Assembly: GCA_031769625.1 (NCBI GenBank)
Contig: JAUIMM010000188.1
Location: 7,745,001 to 7,809,000 of the forward strand
DNA length: 64,000 bases
Reading direction: 5' to 3'
Source: Taudactylus pleione
Lineage: Eukaryota; Chordata; Amphibia; Anura; Myobatrachidae
This document shows, piece after piece, positions 14,226 to 25,418 of this stretch (the first letter of the stretch is position 1; the number at the start of each line of letters is the position of its first letter). Below the pieces are notes generated by a model, which saw only the letters and a list, made by a program, of their open reading frames with translations, was not told the DNA's origin and did not search any database. The position numbers and the translations under genes are program-made.

Positions 14226-15854
14226 CATTATACAAGGAGATGCTTTCTAGAACCAGTTATGTGCATTAATGTAACCTGAGGCACCTGTCCTGCACGTGAC
14301 ATATATAACAGCCAGTTGACAGGTGTGCACGAAATAGGGACAAAATAATTTGTACTACTATCCAAGTAAGCCATGCCCATTATTCACAAGCCACACCCCC
14401 TTTTTACCCAGCACATTGGAGAGGGACCTGGAGGAGGGTGATTACCAGCAGTCAGGGGGCGGAGCGATGGGCTGCCCCTTACTGAGCACTCTATACCAGT
14501 AGAGGAATTGGGTCACCTGTCATTTAGAACTGGTTCCAGGTGCAAGCAATATTTATAAAACTAGTCCCCAGGGAATGAATGTGCTGCAGCAATATTATGG
14601 ATGCGGTGGACACTTCAATATTAGAGAATTATATTTAATCATTTAGATTTGGCCATAAAGATTCCAAACTGAAAAAATAAATGCAAGTGATAACCAGTGG
14701 AAAGAACGGAGACTTCTGATAGTTGTGTATTCCAAGAGCAACAGACATCTGTCCATGAGACCCTGAGCTCCTGGAAGATAAGGGTCACCTCCATTATTAA
14801 ATGCACGGGACAAACTTCGTCCCCCTCGTTGTAATCATGTGGCAGAGCGGCAGTTTATTATTAGTCCTAGCCCCATCCTCATAAATAATGGCTCAGTATT
14901 ATCTCCCCTTTGCGATTACAGCAGGGAGGCTTTTTATCTGTAGTCCTGTTGACTTAAGATACAATTAGGAGCAGACATGGGCCAGTTCTCATGACTTGTT
15001 CTGTGGCTGGGATCAGCCTCCCATGAGTAGTAGTTTTGGGTGATAGCATCCAGGATCACAGCGGGGTCACACGTCCACTACGTTGCTTACTGCTAACGCG
15101 TTCTTACCCGCCAGGGTTCCCATCGGCTTCTGCATATGCACTCAGCACTGGCTGCTTGATGCATTCACTCATACATGGCTGCCTATATGCATTTTATACA
15201 TTTTGCATTCATTTTCTGTTTTTCATGATGGTATAAGCGCCTTTGCAGTATTTCCCTGTTTAACTCATGCATAGCTGCCTATATGCAGTGGAGGTAGCCA
15301 TTTTGTGGGCTGATGCAATGGTTATGCAGTCACTAGGAGCCGGTGATGTCACCGCACTGTTACTGCTCCCACCAATCAATGCTCTCAAAATCTGGTCAGA
15401 CTTTATATGATCGCTCAGAGCGAAGACCCTGGGTTCACCCGGAAGTAATCAGTGACCCCCGTTACAATTAGTTTTACCAGTTTCCCTATAGGTTTGATTA
15501 TTGGCTGAGGATGAAAAATTAGTAGCCTCATTAATACAAAATCTGCAAGTATAGTTTAGTTATGTCTTCCATTAATTCCCTACAGTTGATGCCTCATTCA
15601 ATGGAAAACTTGTAACTTATGTAATATGTGGTATTTTTTGGTATTTATTTTTGTGTTAATTTGGGCCCTAATTTGCGTGCAGCCATATTAAGCCCATGAC
15701 CAATCATATCACTCTGTGGGTGCCGTTAGATCACCTCAGCCAGAGTAAATAGATGAACAGTATGAGACATATTTATTATCTGTTATGTAAAAGGCTCCAC
15801 GAAGTGTCCGCAACACTGCGGACAAACATAAAAACATTGCACAATACAGAGCAG
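14226..15854. other. Unassigned sequence
   Basis: No exon or named repeat is supported. The short open frames at 15036-15274 have no splice or promoter context. Confidence 0.4.
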
Positions 15855-16080
15855 TGGCGTATCTACAATAAATACAGAGTGTGCAGGAGGGTCCCACATC
15901 CACGTACCCTGTACCCATGTATTATAATCTCCTCTCTGGAGTCTTGCGTCGTAGCTGCAGAAATCACCGGGAAAATGGCGCAGTACAGAAGTTACAGGTA
16001 ACATGGTGCGGGCGCCATGTTCCCGGAGACCTGCACATGCGCAGTGTATTCTGGCAGAGTGCCAGAGTCTACTGCACCGC
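15855..16080. mobile_element. Probable hAT-family fragment
   Basis: CAGTGGCGTATCTAC at 15855 resembles the ends of the hAT-like elements at 61407 (CAGAGGCGTATCTAC) and 24698/46665. The block CACCGGGAAAATGGCGC followed by CACATGCGCAGTG near 15965-16045 matches the interior of the 24698 and 46665 copies. The far end was not found. Confidence 0.45.
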
Positions 16081-16224
16081 GAGAGAGAGACCTCCTCCCC
16101 TGTAACAGAGCATAGGTACAATACGCAACAGCATAGCATCAGTACAAAGCATTACTGTAACACCAGGGAGGAGCGAGTTGCTGATGCTAGAATGCCAGCA
16201 AGACATGACACTTGTAGAGACACA

Positions 16225-16722
16225 GGTCCTCATTCAGACCCGCTTCTAAGCGGGTCGATGTTTAGGCCCTGCGCACGCGCAAGCCTCGGAGCAAGAGAGA
16301 AATTCTCTCGCTCCGGAGCTCACTACGAAAGGTGCGGCTGTCGATGTTGATCGACAGCTCGACACGTTTTGTAGGCGTGGCGGGGGGTGGTTTCACAAAC
16401 TGAGGCGTTCCTTAAGGAACGCATGCCGTTTTGTGGGCGGCCGCACTGACAGCAGTGATGTCAGTGGAGAGCTTCCTGCTCGATCAGGGCAGGAAGCTCC
16501 CTGGGGCTTGCGGTTGCCGAGACCCAACCTTAGGGTCACTTCGCAAGTCCCGATGGTCGCAATGGTCTTGACCATCGTGACCATCAACCTGGTCGGTCGC
16601 TAAAGCTGTGTGTGGTAACCCACAGCTTAGCTAGTGACCAGGAGGCCGCACTTCAAAAGGCAAGCGGCCGCCCTCATTCAGAGCGACCGCTCGCATTTTG
16701 CGAGCGCCTCTGAATGAGGGCC
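16225..16722. mobile_element. Harbinger-like MITE, 498 bp
   Basis: TIRs GGTCCTCATTCAGA and TCTGAATGAGGGCC (one mismatch) are flanked by ACA on both sides (16222-16224 and 16723-16725), a 3 bp TSD typical of PIF/Harbinger. The interior (agcgggtcgatg, GGTCTTGACCATCG, GACCAGGAGGCCGC) is shared with the element at 42572-42905, so the two are one family. No transposase. Confidence 0.82.
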
Positions 16723-16876
16723 ACAGTGTGTACCTGTACACAGACTGCAGGTCAATACAACACAAAGCAGCGTTAATGAGATATTTACTTCAGTTAGCCT
16801 GTATTCTATACTTACATATACAAAATGAGTGTCCTTTAAAAGAGAGATCCAATAAGATTATTTTTGACCATCTAAT

Positions 16877-17150
16877 GGGGCCCATCCATCAGCGATGGAT
16901 TGCCGCGATGCTGCTACCCGGCATCGCGGGATTGCAGAAATCCAACATGTTGAATTTTGCCGATTTGACGACCGCGATCAAAAAATTATCGCGATCGTCA
17001 AATCGCCGACATTTAACATGAAAAATGTCTGCAGTCCGGCGACGGATCGCAGAACATCGATGGTGGAAGATCGGCGTTTCCACACGGAAACGCCGGCACG
17101 TCCCACCGCATCACTGGATCGCAAAAACCTGTCTCTGATGTATGGCCACC
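16877..17150. mobile_element. Probable MITE, 274 bp
   Basis: Ends GGGGCCCATCCATCAG and CTGATGTATGGCCACC are inverted repeats with 13 of 16 matches. The interior is rich in ATCGCG/CGCGAT and GTCAAATCG palindromes. No clean TSD is visible, so the superfamily is open. Confidence 0.55.
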
Positions 17151-19327
17151 TTTATGTTTCATTATGAAGAGTGTGAAGTGGTCACTTGTATTATGCAGTT
17201 ATGTTGGTGTAGAATAAAGTTAGAGCCTTATGTAAGTGTCTGGGTGTGGTCCTCTGTACATTACCACAGACATGGCTCCCTGTTAAGGTCATGCTTATGT
17301 ATCATGCATATTATAGGGCTGAACTGTTTCAGAGTTCTCATAGGGCTTATTCTTTGAAGTGTAATCCAAATAGTACCAGCTAACTCTTCCTCTGACAGTG
17401 AAGTATAAAAGGACCTAGTCACGACAAAGTCCCATTGGGGGCATGCCACGTCCAGCACTTATAAAGTCCTGAGTTTCCTCTTCCCCCCAAAGCACGCACT
17501 TTAAATGTGCGCGTGTGTCACAACCGTTTTGCATATTGTCACATAGCAACTGCGTATACAGACGGCGTGGTGATGATTTTAGCATACAAATATGAATGGG
17601 GCGGATTGATAGTATAAAGCACTTATCACGTGACATACAAGCTTTTCTTTTTTTCTGCCGATTTCTCTATTTATTCCCATGAGCTGTAAAATTAGTAACT
17701 TGTAATATTTGCACCTGTGAAATATTCACCTCATTCCACATTTAGTTGATTTAACGTCTACAGCTCCCTAAGGGCCGACCGTCATGCGTGAATGGTGCGA
17801 GAGATATCCTGAGCGGAGACCTAACTTCTGCTCATACAGTCCCTACAGAGTTTGGCCCCTGTGACTGGTGTTGCCCTGTGGAACACGGACATATGCGAGG
17901 TGGCGTGACATCGGGACTAGCTGCCCTTCAGATGAGGAACGTCTTTGGTCTTCCGCCTAGACAAAGCCATTTTTAATGCTTTTGAAGTCACCAGAATAGT
18001 TTTACGTGGGAATGAATAGTCCTTAGGCCGCTTTTGATAACATGGTCCTTTTGTGTCGCGTATAATGTTTAGGAGCACTGGAGAAACCGGTTTTATAACC
18101 CACTGTATGGTCTCTAAGCACTTAGACCCAGAAATAGGGTGTAATGAAGTCCCAGTGACGACACGCCTTATTAATCAGTTTATTAATAATGACATCCATC
18201 CGTCTCCGTAGCGCTGCGTGCCGCAGCCAGCTCCCCGGCACCCATTTTGAGTAGACGGACAACGTTGACCTTCACTCACCAGCCACTTCAAACTGCTGGC
18301 GGAGACCCGCGAGCTTTCATAGCTACAGGTTACAGATCCCCCGGCTTAGAAGATTGGCACAAGGTTAAAAGAACCTTTCATTCTGGAACTACTCCTTCAA
18401 ATCTTCCTGTGATCAAAAGTTATTTAACTTTTACTTTTTGACAGCGTGCATGAGGTTAGCTTAAACCTTGGCTGCAGCAGAGTCCACATCACTGGGGCTG
18501 TGTAACCGTAACCTCTTAGCTTTGCTACATCAACAGCGCTGCCCGTCATCATCCTGACAAATGGTTTCCAAGCTGGGCTGTCAGTCTGACACAGAATAAC
18601 TGCTTTCTCTTTTATTTCTTGGGAAGCGACATCCTTTAGGCTGATGTCAAGGAGGGGGGGGGGGGGGGGGACATGTGATGTGTTTTTATACCAGACGAGA
18701 ATCAATAAATATGCCCCAATTACGTCTCCTTCTCTAATAGCGAGCGTGCCTGGCCATTTTATATGTAAGTGATAAATTATACGCCCAGCCTGGAATGAGG
18801 GACACAATTAACATAATCTCTAGACTGGCCTGATAACAATTGTAACAGATATTCAATTGAATGTCCTTCCCCAAAGAGCTTACATTCTGCGCCGTCTATG
18901 GGACAGCGTACCGGAAATGGGGAGCGATGGTTATTGATAAAGAGCAGTGCAAGGAGACGTGCTGAAAGGAAATGTAATTAGATTACAAAAGCCATCTCCT
19001 GTTTCTGAAGGAGATCTATGTTACAAGGCCGTGACTGTAGGGGGCGCTAGATATTGCCACTTATTCTGAGGGGCACACAGGTAAGGTGTTTTATTAAAGG
19101 GTTGATTTATCATGTGTCATTTTTATTGATTTAATTTATTTTAAAAAATGACGGAGGGCTAATAGAAGCCCATTAAAAAAAAAAAATACACAAAACAATT
19201 ACATAGTAAACATGAAGGTTTCATAATTAATGTTATTCAAAGTGAGGAAGATTATTGCCAATTCCTGCAAAAACTTACTGGTGAATCCTACTGTTTTTTT
19301 TTAGTTAAACCATTTACCACTTCTGGC
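17151..19327. other. Unassigned sequence
   Basis: No supported gene. There is a G run of about 19 bases near 18652-18670 and A-rich runs near 19175. Short open frames here have no supporting context. Confidence 0.4.
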
Positions 19328-20215
19328 TACCTTAGTCCATTAGATAGTTTATGGGAAAGGTTCCTGGACTGCACACCCTGATATATATAATGGGAGGTGC
19401 TACCTTAGTCCATTAGTTTATAGGAAGGTTCCTGGACTGCACACCCTGATATATATATAATGGGAGGTGCTACCTTAGTCCATTAGATAGTTTATAGGAA
19501 AGGTTCCTGGACTGCACACCCTGAATATATATAATGGGAGGTGCTACCTTAGTCCATTAGTTTATGGGCAGCACAGACGGTGTAATGGTAGCATTACTGC
19601 CTCACAGCACTGAGGTCGTTGGTTCGATACCCACTACGGCCCTAACTGTGTGGAGTTTGTATATTCTCCCTGTGCTTGCGTGGGTTTCCCCCGGGTACTC
19701 TGGTTTCCTCCCACACTCCAAAAATATACTGGTAGGTTAATTGGCTCCTAACGAAATTACCCATAGTGTGTAAGTGTGTGCACATGTCGTAGGGAATATA
19801 GAGTGTAAGCTCCACTGGGGCAGGGACTGATGTGAATGGCCAAATATTCTCTGTAAAGCGCTGCGGAAAATGTGTGCGCTATATAAATAACTGGTAATAA
19901 ATAAATAATAAATAAATAGGAAGGTTCCTGGACTGCACACCCTGATATATATAATGGGAGGTGCTACCTTAGTCCATTAGATAGTTTGAAGGTAGGTTCC
20001 TGGACTGCACACCCTGATATATATAATGGGAGGTGCTACCTTAGTCCATTAGATAGTTTGAAGGTAGGTTCCTGGACTGCACACCCTGATATATATAATG
20101 GGAGGTGCTACCTTAGTCCATTGGATAGTTTATAGGAAAGGTTCCTGGACTGCACACCCTGATTATATATAATGTGAGGTGCTACCTTAGTCCATTAGAT
20201 AGTTGCCTGCTAAAA
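19328..20215. repeat. Tandem array, about 73 bp unit, split by a SINE
   Basis: Units read GCTACCTTAGTCCATTAG, then AGTTTATAGGAAAGGTTCC, TGGACTGCACACCCTGA and a TATATATAATGGGAGGT end. About eight copies are present, some lacking the ATAG step. One unit is broken at 19566/19918 by a SINE, so the array is older than that insertion. Confidence 0.9.
19567..19917 (+). mobile_element. tRNA-headed V-SINE-like element
   Basis: The head GTGTAATGGTAGCATTACTG acts as the A-box region and GGTTCGATACC at 19621-19631 is a perfect B box. The body (TGGGTTTCCCCCGGGTACTC, GTTTCCTCCCACACTCCAAA, TAGGTTAATTGGCTCC) is the conserved domain that defines vertebrate V-SINEs. The tail is a TAAA/TAAATAAT run, as expected for LINE-mobilised RNA. 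It sits inside a unit of the 73 bp array. Full length and fairly well preserved. Confidence 0.85.
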
Positions 20216-20437
20216 TAAAATTGCCCGTTCATAGGGCAAATTGCGCACCCACATCCCCATCCTCTGCTTCGTCGTCCGGTTTGAAATCCATAGTGTGGGA
20301 AACACTGCACAGTGGTGTTCAGACTTGCTGGTGCCAGACAGATGGACGGCTGGGGGAGGGGGTGGGAGTGTACGTGACATAGCCCTCCTACAGTTTGGGT
20401 TAATACATTGCTGGTAATGTTAGATACACTCTGCTAG

Positions 20438-20869
20438 GGGATGTAGTTTGGAAGCAGACGGTCTAAATGTCGACCACCGGCTTCCAGACTTTCTAATCCC
20501 GGTATGGTACTTATGACCGACATACCGAACGAAGGTGCACCGGGCAGGGGGGGGGGTCAAGTTTAGGGCTCCCCGGGGGGACTTAGGATTAGGCTAGGGG
20601 AAGGGGGTTAGGGTTAGGGACCCCCGGGGGGAGGTTAGGGATTAGGCACCCCCCCTGGGAGACTTAGGTTTAGGCAGCGGGGAAGGGGGGGTTAGGTTTT
20701 GGCACTTAGAGGGGGGATTAGGGTTAGGCACCCCTGAGGGAGGGTTGGGGGGGGAATTAGGTTAGCGATACTTACCTTAGGGACGACCGGGCTTTTCACC
20801 CTTGTCGGGCTGCTGCTGTCAGGATTTGAACCGCCGGCCATGCGTCTGGCGGTAATACCTACTACACCC
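20438..20869. mobile_element. Inverted-repeat element with TTAGGG-like interior, 432 bp
   Basis: Starts GGGATGTAGT and ends TACTACACCC. It is flanked by a perfect 8 bp TSD, TCTGCTAG (20430-20437 and 20870-20877). The middle (20590-20760) is a G-rich run of GTTAGGG / ATTAGGGTTAGG words separated by G tracts. The family recurs at 51375 and 58056, with fragments at 11841 and 50445. Superfamily is uncertain; the 8 bp TSD is compatible with hAT. Confidence 0.8.
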
Positions 20870-21301
20870 TCTGCTAGAGAGGGCATCTGACTGACTAGCC
20901 AAACTCATCCTCTTCTGTATAAATCTCAATTCTAATGAATCCATGCAGAGGATATTGGGCATCTCTCTAAATGATACAGTGCAGGAAGTGACACAGGATG
21001 CCATGATGAATAAACACCACCCAAACTACACAGGGTACAAACATAGGGGCCTCTAATTCCTGGCACAGAGAGAGGGCTGCACGAAAATCAGACTGTTGGT
21101 GGCTATGTATATATACATAGATATATATTGTACCATGACTGAACCCAGCAGGCAATGAAATTAAAGCAAGGCAGCGGCTGGTCAGAAAATGCCTGTGCAC
21201 CATTCAGTTACTTGCATTATTATCTTGATTTAAAGCACTAAAATATCCGCGCGAGCATGATCCATGGGTAAATCTGCTGGATAAATGTGGAAGAATATTG
21301 T
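20870..21301. other. Unassigned sequence
   Basis: No supported gene. A short TA-rich tract (tatgtatatatacatagatatatat) lies at 21103-21129. Confidence 0.4.
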
Positions 21302-21970
21302 CATATACAGAAGTGTCCACCTACATCTGTTCTCTGTGTGCTACAAGTCACGTTACACATAAAGCGGGAGCGCCGTGCAACTTGGTGGTACCGATTGTCT
21401 ATTTGTACGACTTCTTCCCTTTAAATGCGTCTTATTTGCAAAGTGATGCAAATAGGACGCACAGGCAGGTTCTGCTGATTAAAATGACATATGGCATGCC
21501 TATATTCTCTGTGTGTGACTGTGGGTGTATTAGCATGAGAAATGCTACGTTGCAGTATCAGCTGTGACACTGCGGCTGTATCTGCATGAGACATACTACG
21601 TTGCAGTGTCAGCTGTGACACTGCGGGTGTATCTGCATGAGAAATGCTACGTTGCAGTGTCAGCTGTGACACTGCGGGTGTATCTGCATGAGACATGCTA
21701 CGTTGCAGTGTCAGCTGTGACACTGTAATGTAGCATTTCGCAAGCAGATACACCCGCAGTTACACACAGAATATAGGCATGCCATATATCATTTTAATCA
21801 GCAGAAGCTGCTTGTGTGTCCTATTCGCATCACTTTGCAAAAAAAGACGCATTTTAAGGGAAAATGCCGCATGAAAAGGCGCTCAGCACTGCCGAGTCGC
21901 AGCATCGTGCGACTAGAAGGGCTACTGTATTTAAGGAAGTAAGATGTATGTGGACACATCTGTATACATG
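21302..21970. mobile_element. Foldback element with central 51 bp tandem repeat
   Basis: The two arms are inverted copies. CATATACAG then GTGTCCAC at the left pair with GTGGACACATCTGTATACATG at the right (one base over, shown shortened). GCAAAGTGATGCAAATAGGA pairs with TCCTATTCGCATCACTTTGC, and ATGGCATGCCTATATTCT pairs with AGAATATAGGCATGCCAT. Arms are about 220 bp. The centre (about 21520-21730) holds four copies of a 51 bp unit containing GCATGAGACATGCTACGTTG and CAGTGTCAGCTGTGACACTG. No TSD was identified. Confidence 0.8.
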
Positions 21971-22676
21971 AGACTATTATGTAACACTGTGAATGACTGA
22001 AGTATCTGATAATCTGGATTTCCTGTGCGTAGAGAATCTGTATTTATTGTCCTGTCTACTGATGAGATAGTTACTATCCTAGATTAATGCAATGCATATT
22101 ATAACAACGTAAAACTTGAAGGGAATATAAAAAAAAAAAGACATTGTTTGCGCCCAGAGGAAGCAGCACTGTGACGTTACTGTGAATGTAGGCTCCTATG
22201 TCTGGGTCACCCTAGTAGACAATGAAGCACTCTACAAAGATTAATCACTCAGCACCACTATGATAGTGACATTGTCTGCAATGGGAGTTTTCATTATCCG
22301 AGTATTGAATTACTTCTAGTGTTTGTAGTGTAGGTGGTAAACACGTATAGAGGACCTATTAGAGGAATCATCACATATTAACCAGTTCTGCCGGCTCTCT
22401 CCCATTCAGTACATTTCTTTGACATTACACAATGCGTTTCCCTTTTTCCCAGCCTCTCAGGGCGCGCAGACTTCAATGACTTTCACCCATTGTTCCCGTA
22501 ACATAAGATCACTGTACTGTGTGTTCTGCCACAGACTACGATGATTGCACAGAGTCCCGATCTAAGCACACAGCTGCCATCCGCACTCACGGAGTCAGGG
22601 GCTCCAGAATTATTGGCACCCGCCATAAAGACAAACATAAAAAGCAGCGCAGATAAAGAGCCTGCACGTTATGGCC
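21971..22676. other. Unassigned sequence
   Basis: No supported gene or repeat in this stretch. Confidence 0.4.
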
Positions 22677-22970
22677 CAAAAAAAAAAAAAAAAAAGGGAA
22701 ACGACAGACTTTTATTCTAAACAATGCTTTCAAAACAAATACCTTTTATACCAGTGATATTATTTTTTTTCCTAAAACAAAAAACGTTTCAAAATTTTTG
22801 TTTTGGTTCCAAAAAAAAAATAAAAAAAATCAAGCGCAATTTAAAATGCAACAAAATTCAACTTTATTATTTCCCAAGGAGCCCTTTTTTTGTTTCACAG
22901 GGGTATAAATATTTATTTATTTATTAACAGTTTCTTATATAGCGCAGCAAATTCCGATAAGAGGTGTAGA
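22677..22970. repeat. A/T-rich low complexity and V-SINE/L2-like tail
   Basis: 22677-22895 contains long A and T runs that create a low-complexity open frame, not a gene. 22896-22970 (TATTTATTTATTTATTAACA, TTCTTATATAGCGCAGCAAA) matches the same dispersed tail family seen at 10708 and 13911. Confidence 0.6.
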
Positions 22971-23656
22971 ACTGGGGAATCCGCTGCCCCCGATAATTGA
23001 AGTAGATATTTTGTTCTGGTTAGTTTTACTGCCTCTCAGGGAAGGAAAGGAATCCAGAATCCTCCCTTAGTAGATATGGGTGGGTGCGTTTTCTCCTGAG
23101 TGCAGGTTTAGCGCACCTACAGGATATTGTAGTCCTTTCTGCAACGAATGGTAAAACGATAACTTCACGGATAATCTTTAAAAAGCATGAAATAGTCGTG
23201 GAAAAATTATTTTTAGTTTAACTTGATACAATTGCTCGATACTGACAGTGTGGTAATCTATAGCAGAATGCAATTTAACGCATTACATGGGTTATCTGTA
23301 TACAACAGAACGGGTTGTGATGTGCAGTCAGTGTTTTTTGGTATACAGTCCCTGAAGAAAAGAACAGTATTCACCCAGTGTGTCGAAATGTCTTATGTTA
23401 TTTAAAATGTTGCATTATTTAATGAAAGCCAGGGACCTAATTGGGATGGACTACTAATAAATATGATTAGCATTTAGTCCGTATCCTGTATAGTCATTTA
23501 CGCCTTTTGCAACTGTGCCCAAGTATATTTACTTGTGGGTAGAGCGGCGATATTTTTATGGTTTACCGTAATTCCGTGTGACTGTGGTGGTCCCATGCCC
23601 AGCACACCTGATCATATATCTACCATGTCAGCATCATGCTTATGTTGCCTAATGAA
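22971..23656. other. Unassigned sequence
   Basis: No supported gene or repeat. Confidence 0.4.
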
Positions 23657-24313
23657 GCATACACACGGTCAGATGTGTCAGGTGAACGATTTGACCAACG
23701 ATCTGAACGATTTCAGACAGTGTTAAAATGAATGGAATCATCAAAGTCATACTTACCGACAATCAGCTCCAGCCTTCCGGGGAGGGAGCTGATTGTCGGC
23801 TAATAGCAGGGGGCGGGACCGGCCATTGGGGGCGGAGCCGGGCAGGGGCGGCCATTTGGTGGCACACTGGGGGCGGGGACACACGATCGCGTCATTGAGA
23901 CTCCGCCCCCTCTTCACAATGCCGTTATTTTCAGCATTGTGCAGCAGGGGGCGGGGCCACGATGACGCGATTCTGCGCGAATCACGTCACCGGGGCCCCC
24001 CCACTGCGGGGGTTTCCGTTTTTTTCAGAGGGGAGGTCGGGAGGGTCGCAAGCTTCCGGGAGGCTTGCCTGCCTTTCCGGGGGGCCAGGAGCGGCACCCG
24101 AAAATCGGGAGGCTCCCGGCCAAATCGGGAGGGTAGGCAAGGCTGATCCAAGTCTGACTGCAAACACATCAGATGTCAGATATCGTTATCTGACCAGCAG
24201 GAACGCGCATCGTATCATTCATCTGACAAACATGTCAGATTTTCCTTCAGATATGAACGATTTTTAAATTCATTATCGTTCAGATCTGAAGAAAACTCTG
24301 ACCGTGTGTATGC
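23657..24313. mobile_element. Inverted-repeat element, 657 bp, perfect 17 bp ends
   Basis: GCATACACACGGTCAGA at 23657-23673 has a perfect inverted copy at 24297-24313. Nearby words (GAACGAT, CAGATGTGTCAG / CTGACAAACATGTCAG) are also mirrored. The middle 23780-24140 is GC-rich and different in base composition, which suggests a captured or nested segment. No clear TSD. Confidence 0.72.
23985..24140 (-). repeat. Copy of a CTCCCG-rich dispersed repeat
   Basis: Contains CGGGAGGGTCGCAAGC, AATCGGGAGGCTCCCGGCC and TCGGGAGGGTAGGCAAG. Its complement matches the TACTTGC..AACTCTCCC..GGGAGACTCCC pattern also visible at 33546-33700 and 47826-47930. It sits inside the inverted-repeat element at 23657-24313. 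Confidence 0.6.
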
Positions 24314-24697
24314 ACCATAATAGACTTTATATCTGCCTTCCTGCTTGTGGTACTGGCTGTTGCTACAGTACTTCATTCTGAATGTTCACTTACTTGATGC
24401 ACTTTGCACTTTGATATATTACTGTATTTCTGTGTGACTTTTTATGTTGTTTTTTGTTTGTTTTTTGATTGAATAACTGCAACATTTAAAAAAAAAAAAA
24501 TAACATTCACTGCTCACGATGGAGGCGGCCATTTTGTTACCTGAACCAATATCCTAAGGCATGAGCTGAACTGTGAACTAGTGACGTCTTTTTGTGCCTC
24601 AGTGACATCACTTGTTCCTAGTGAACTGGTATTCTGACGCAGATTGAGTCAGGCACAGAATGGGCGACCCAGCTTGGGGGTACTTGTCAGGTACAAT
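24314..24697. other. Unassigned sequence with short dispersed repeat
   Basis: 24548-24625 (TAAGGCATGAGCTGAACTG, CAGTGACATCACTTGTTCCT) resembles 13622-13695. Nothing else is recognised. Confidence 0.4.
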
Positions 24698-25071
24698 CAT
24701 GGGCGTTTCTAGAGAGAAGGGGGCCCGTGTGCAGTCTCCGACACGGGCCCCCTCCTCTCCGCCCGGCGGCCGGCAGCGCACTGAGCTGTGCGCGGCCAGC
24801 GCCGGAGTTATAGACTCTGGGCACTAGAGTGTGCTCAGAGTCTATAGAGTATGCGCAGGTCACCGGGAAAATGGCAGTGCCGGCCATTTCCCTGTACTGC
24901 ACATGCGCAAACAACAGGAAAATGGCCGCGGCGGCCATTTTCCAGTCGTTTTACAGCGCTGGACGCTAGAGATAAGTAATATTATGGGTGCAGGGTGTGC
25001 GATGCAGGCCCCCCTGGACCCAGGGGCCCGTGTTCCCCGCACACCCTGCACCCATTATAGATACGCCCCTG
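24698..25071. mobile_element. hAT-type MITE, 374 bp
   Basis: Starts CATGGGCGTTTCTAGA and ends TATAGATACGCCCCTG. Flanks GGTACAAT and GATACAAT are an 8 bp TSD with one mismatch. It is a sister copy of 46665-47039, with the same interior order (CCCGTGTGCAGTCTCCGACA, GCGCGGCCAGCGCCGGAGTT, CACCGGGAAAATGGC). It lies about 200 bp upstream of the exon at 25268, in the presumed last intron. Confidence 0.88.
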
Positions 25072-25267
25072 GATACAATGTAATGTTCTGCAACAAAATG
25101 ACATACAAGCTGAATTCATTAGATAAGGTCTCTCTCTTTAACAATTGCAGATGAATACATTAAGGTTTCCTCACCCTGACTACTGATACTAATAAATGGG
25201 CTACTTACTATGGTTCTCATGTCCCTACTTTCCTGCATTATACAGTAACGTGTCTTGTTTACCGTAG

Positions 25268-25418
25268 AAGTTTCCTGAGCTGAAGTTCAAGTATGTGGAA
25301 GAAGAGCAGCCGGAGGAGTTCTTCATCCCGTACGTCTGGTCCTTAGTGTACAACTCTGCCGTCGGCCTGTACTGGAACCCGCAGGACATTCAGCTGTTCA
25401 CCATGGACTCTGGCTGAG
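25268..25418 (+). CDS. Terminal coding exon of an unrecognised protein-coding gene
   Basis: This is the only convincing cellular coding sequence in the window. The exon starts after a splice acceptor (pyrimidine-rich tract ending TTTACCGTAG at 25258-25267). It is open in phase 0 for 49 codons and stops at TGA 25416-25418. The peptide begins [14 protein letters not shown], has an aromatic-rich middle [15 protein letters not shown] and ends [13 protein letters not shown]. Codon use is GC-rich at third positions, unlike the surroundings. A 3' UTR with AATAAA follows. Upstream exons are not identifiable here, so the preceding intron probably extends far to the left. I do not recognise the family. 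The acidic stretch followed by a Trp/Tyr-rich tail looks like a conserved globular C-terminus, but that is inference. Confidence 0.8.

Noticed and set aside
19567..19640. Functional tRNA gene
   Set aside because: A and B boxes belong to a SINE head; V-SINE body and A-rich tail follow directly and no acceptor stem pairs.
20815..20885. tRNA-like sequence on the minus strand with a perfect B box (GGTTCAAATCC)
   Set aside because: It lies inside the right end of the element at 20438-20869, whose TSD and related copies explain the sequence; no cloverleaf closes.
22724..22927. Lysine/phenylalanine-rich frame
   Set aside because: Low-complexity A/T-rich DNA; no gene signals.
23793..24267. GC-rich open frames on both strands
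   Set aside because: They sit inside an inverted-repeat element, overlap on both strands and are explained by GC content.
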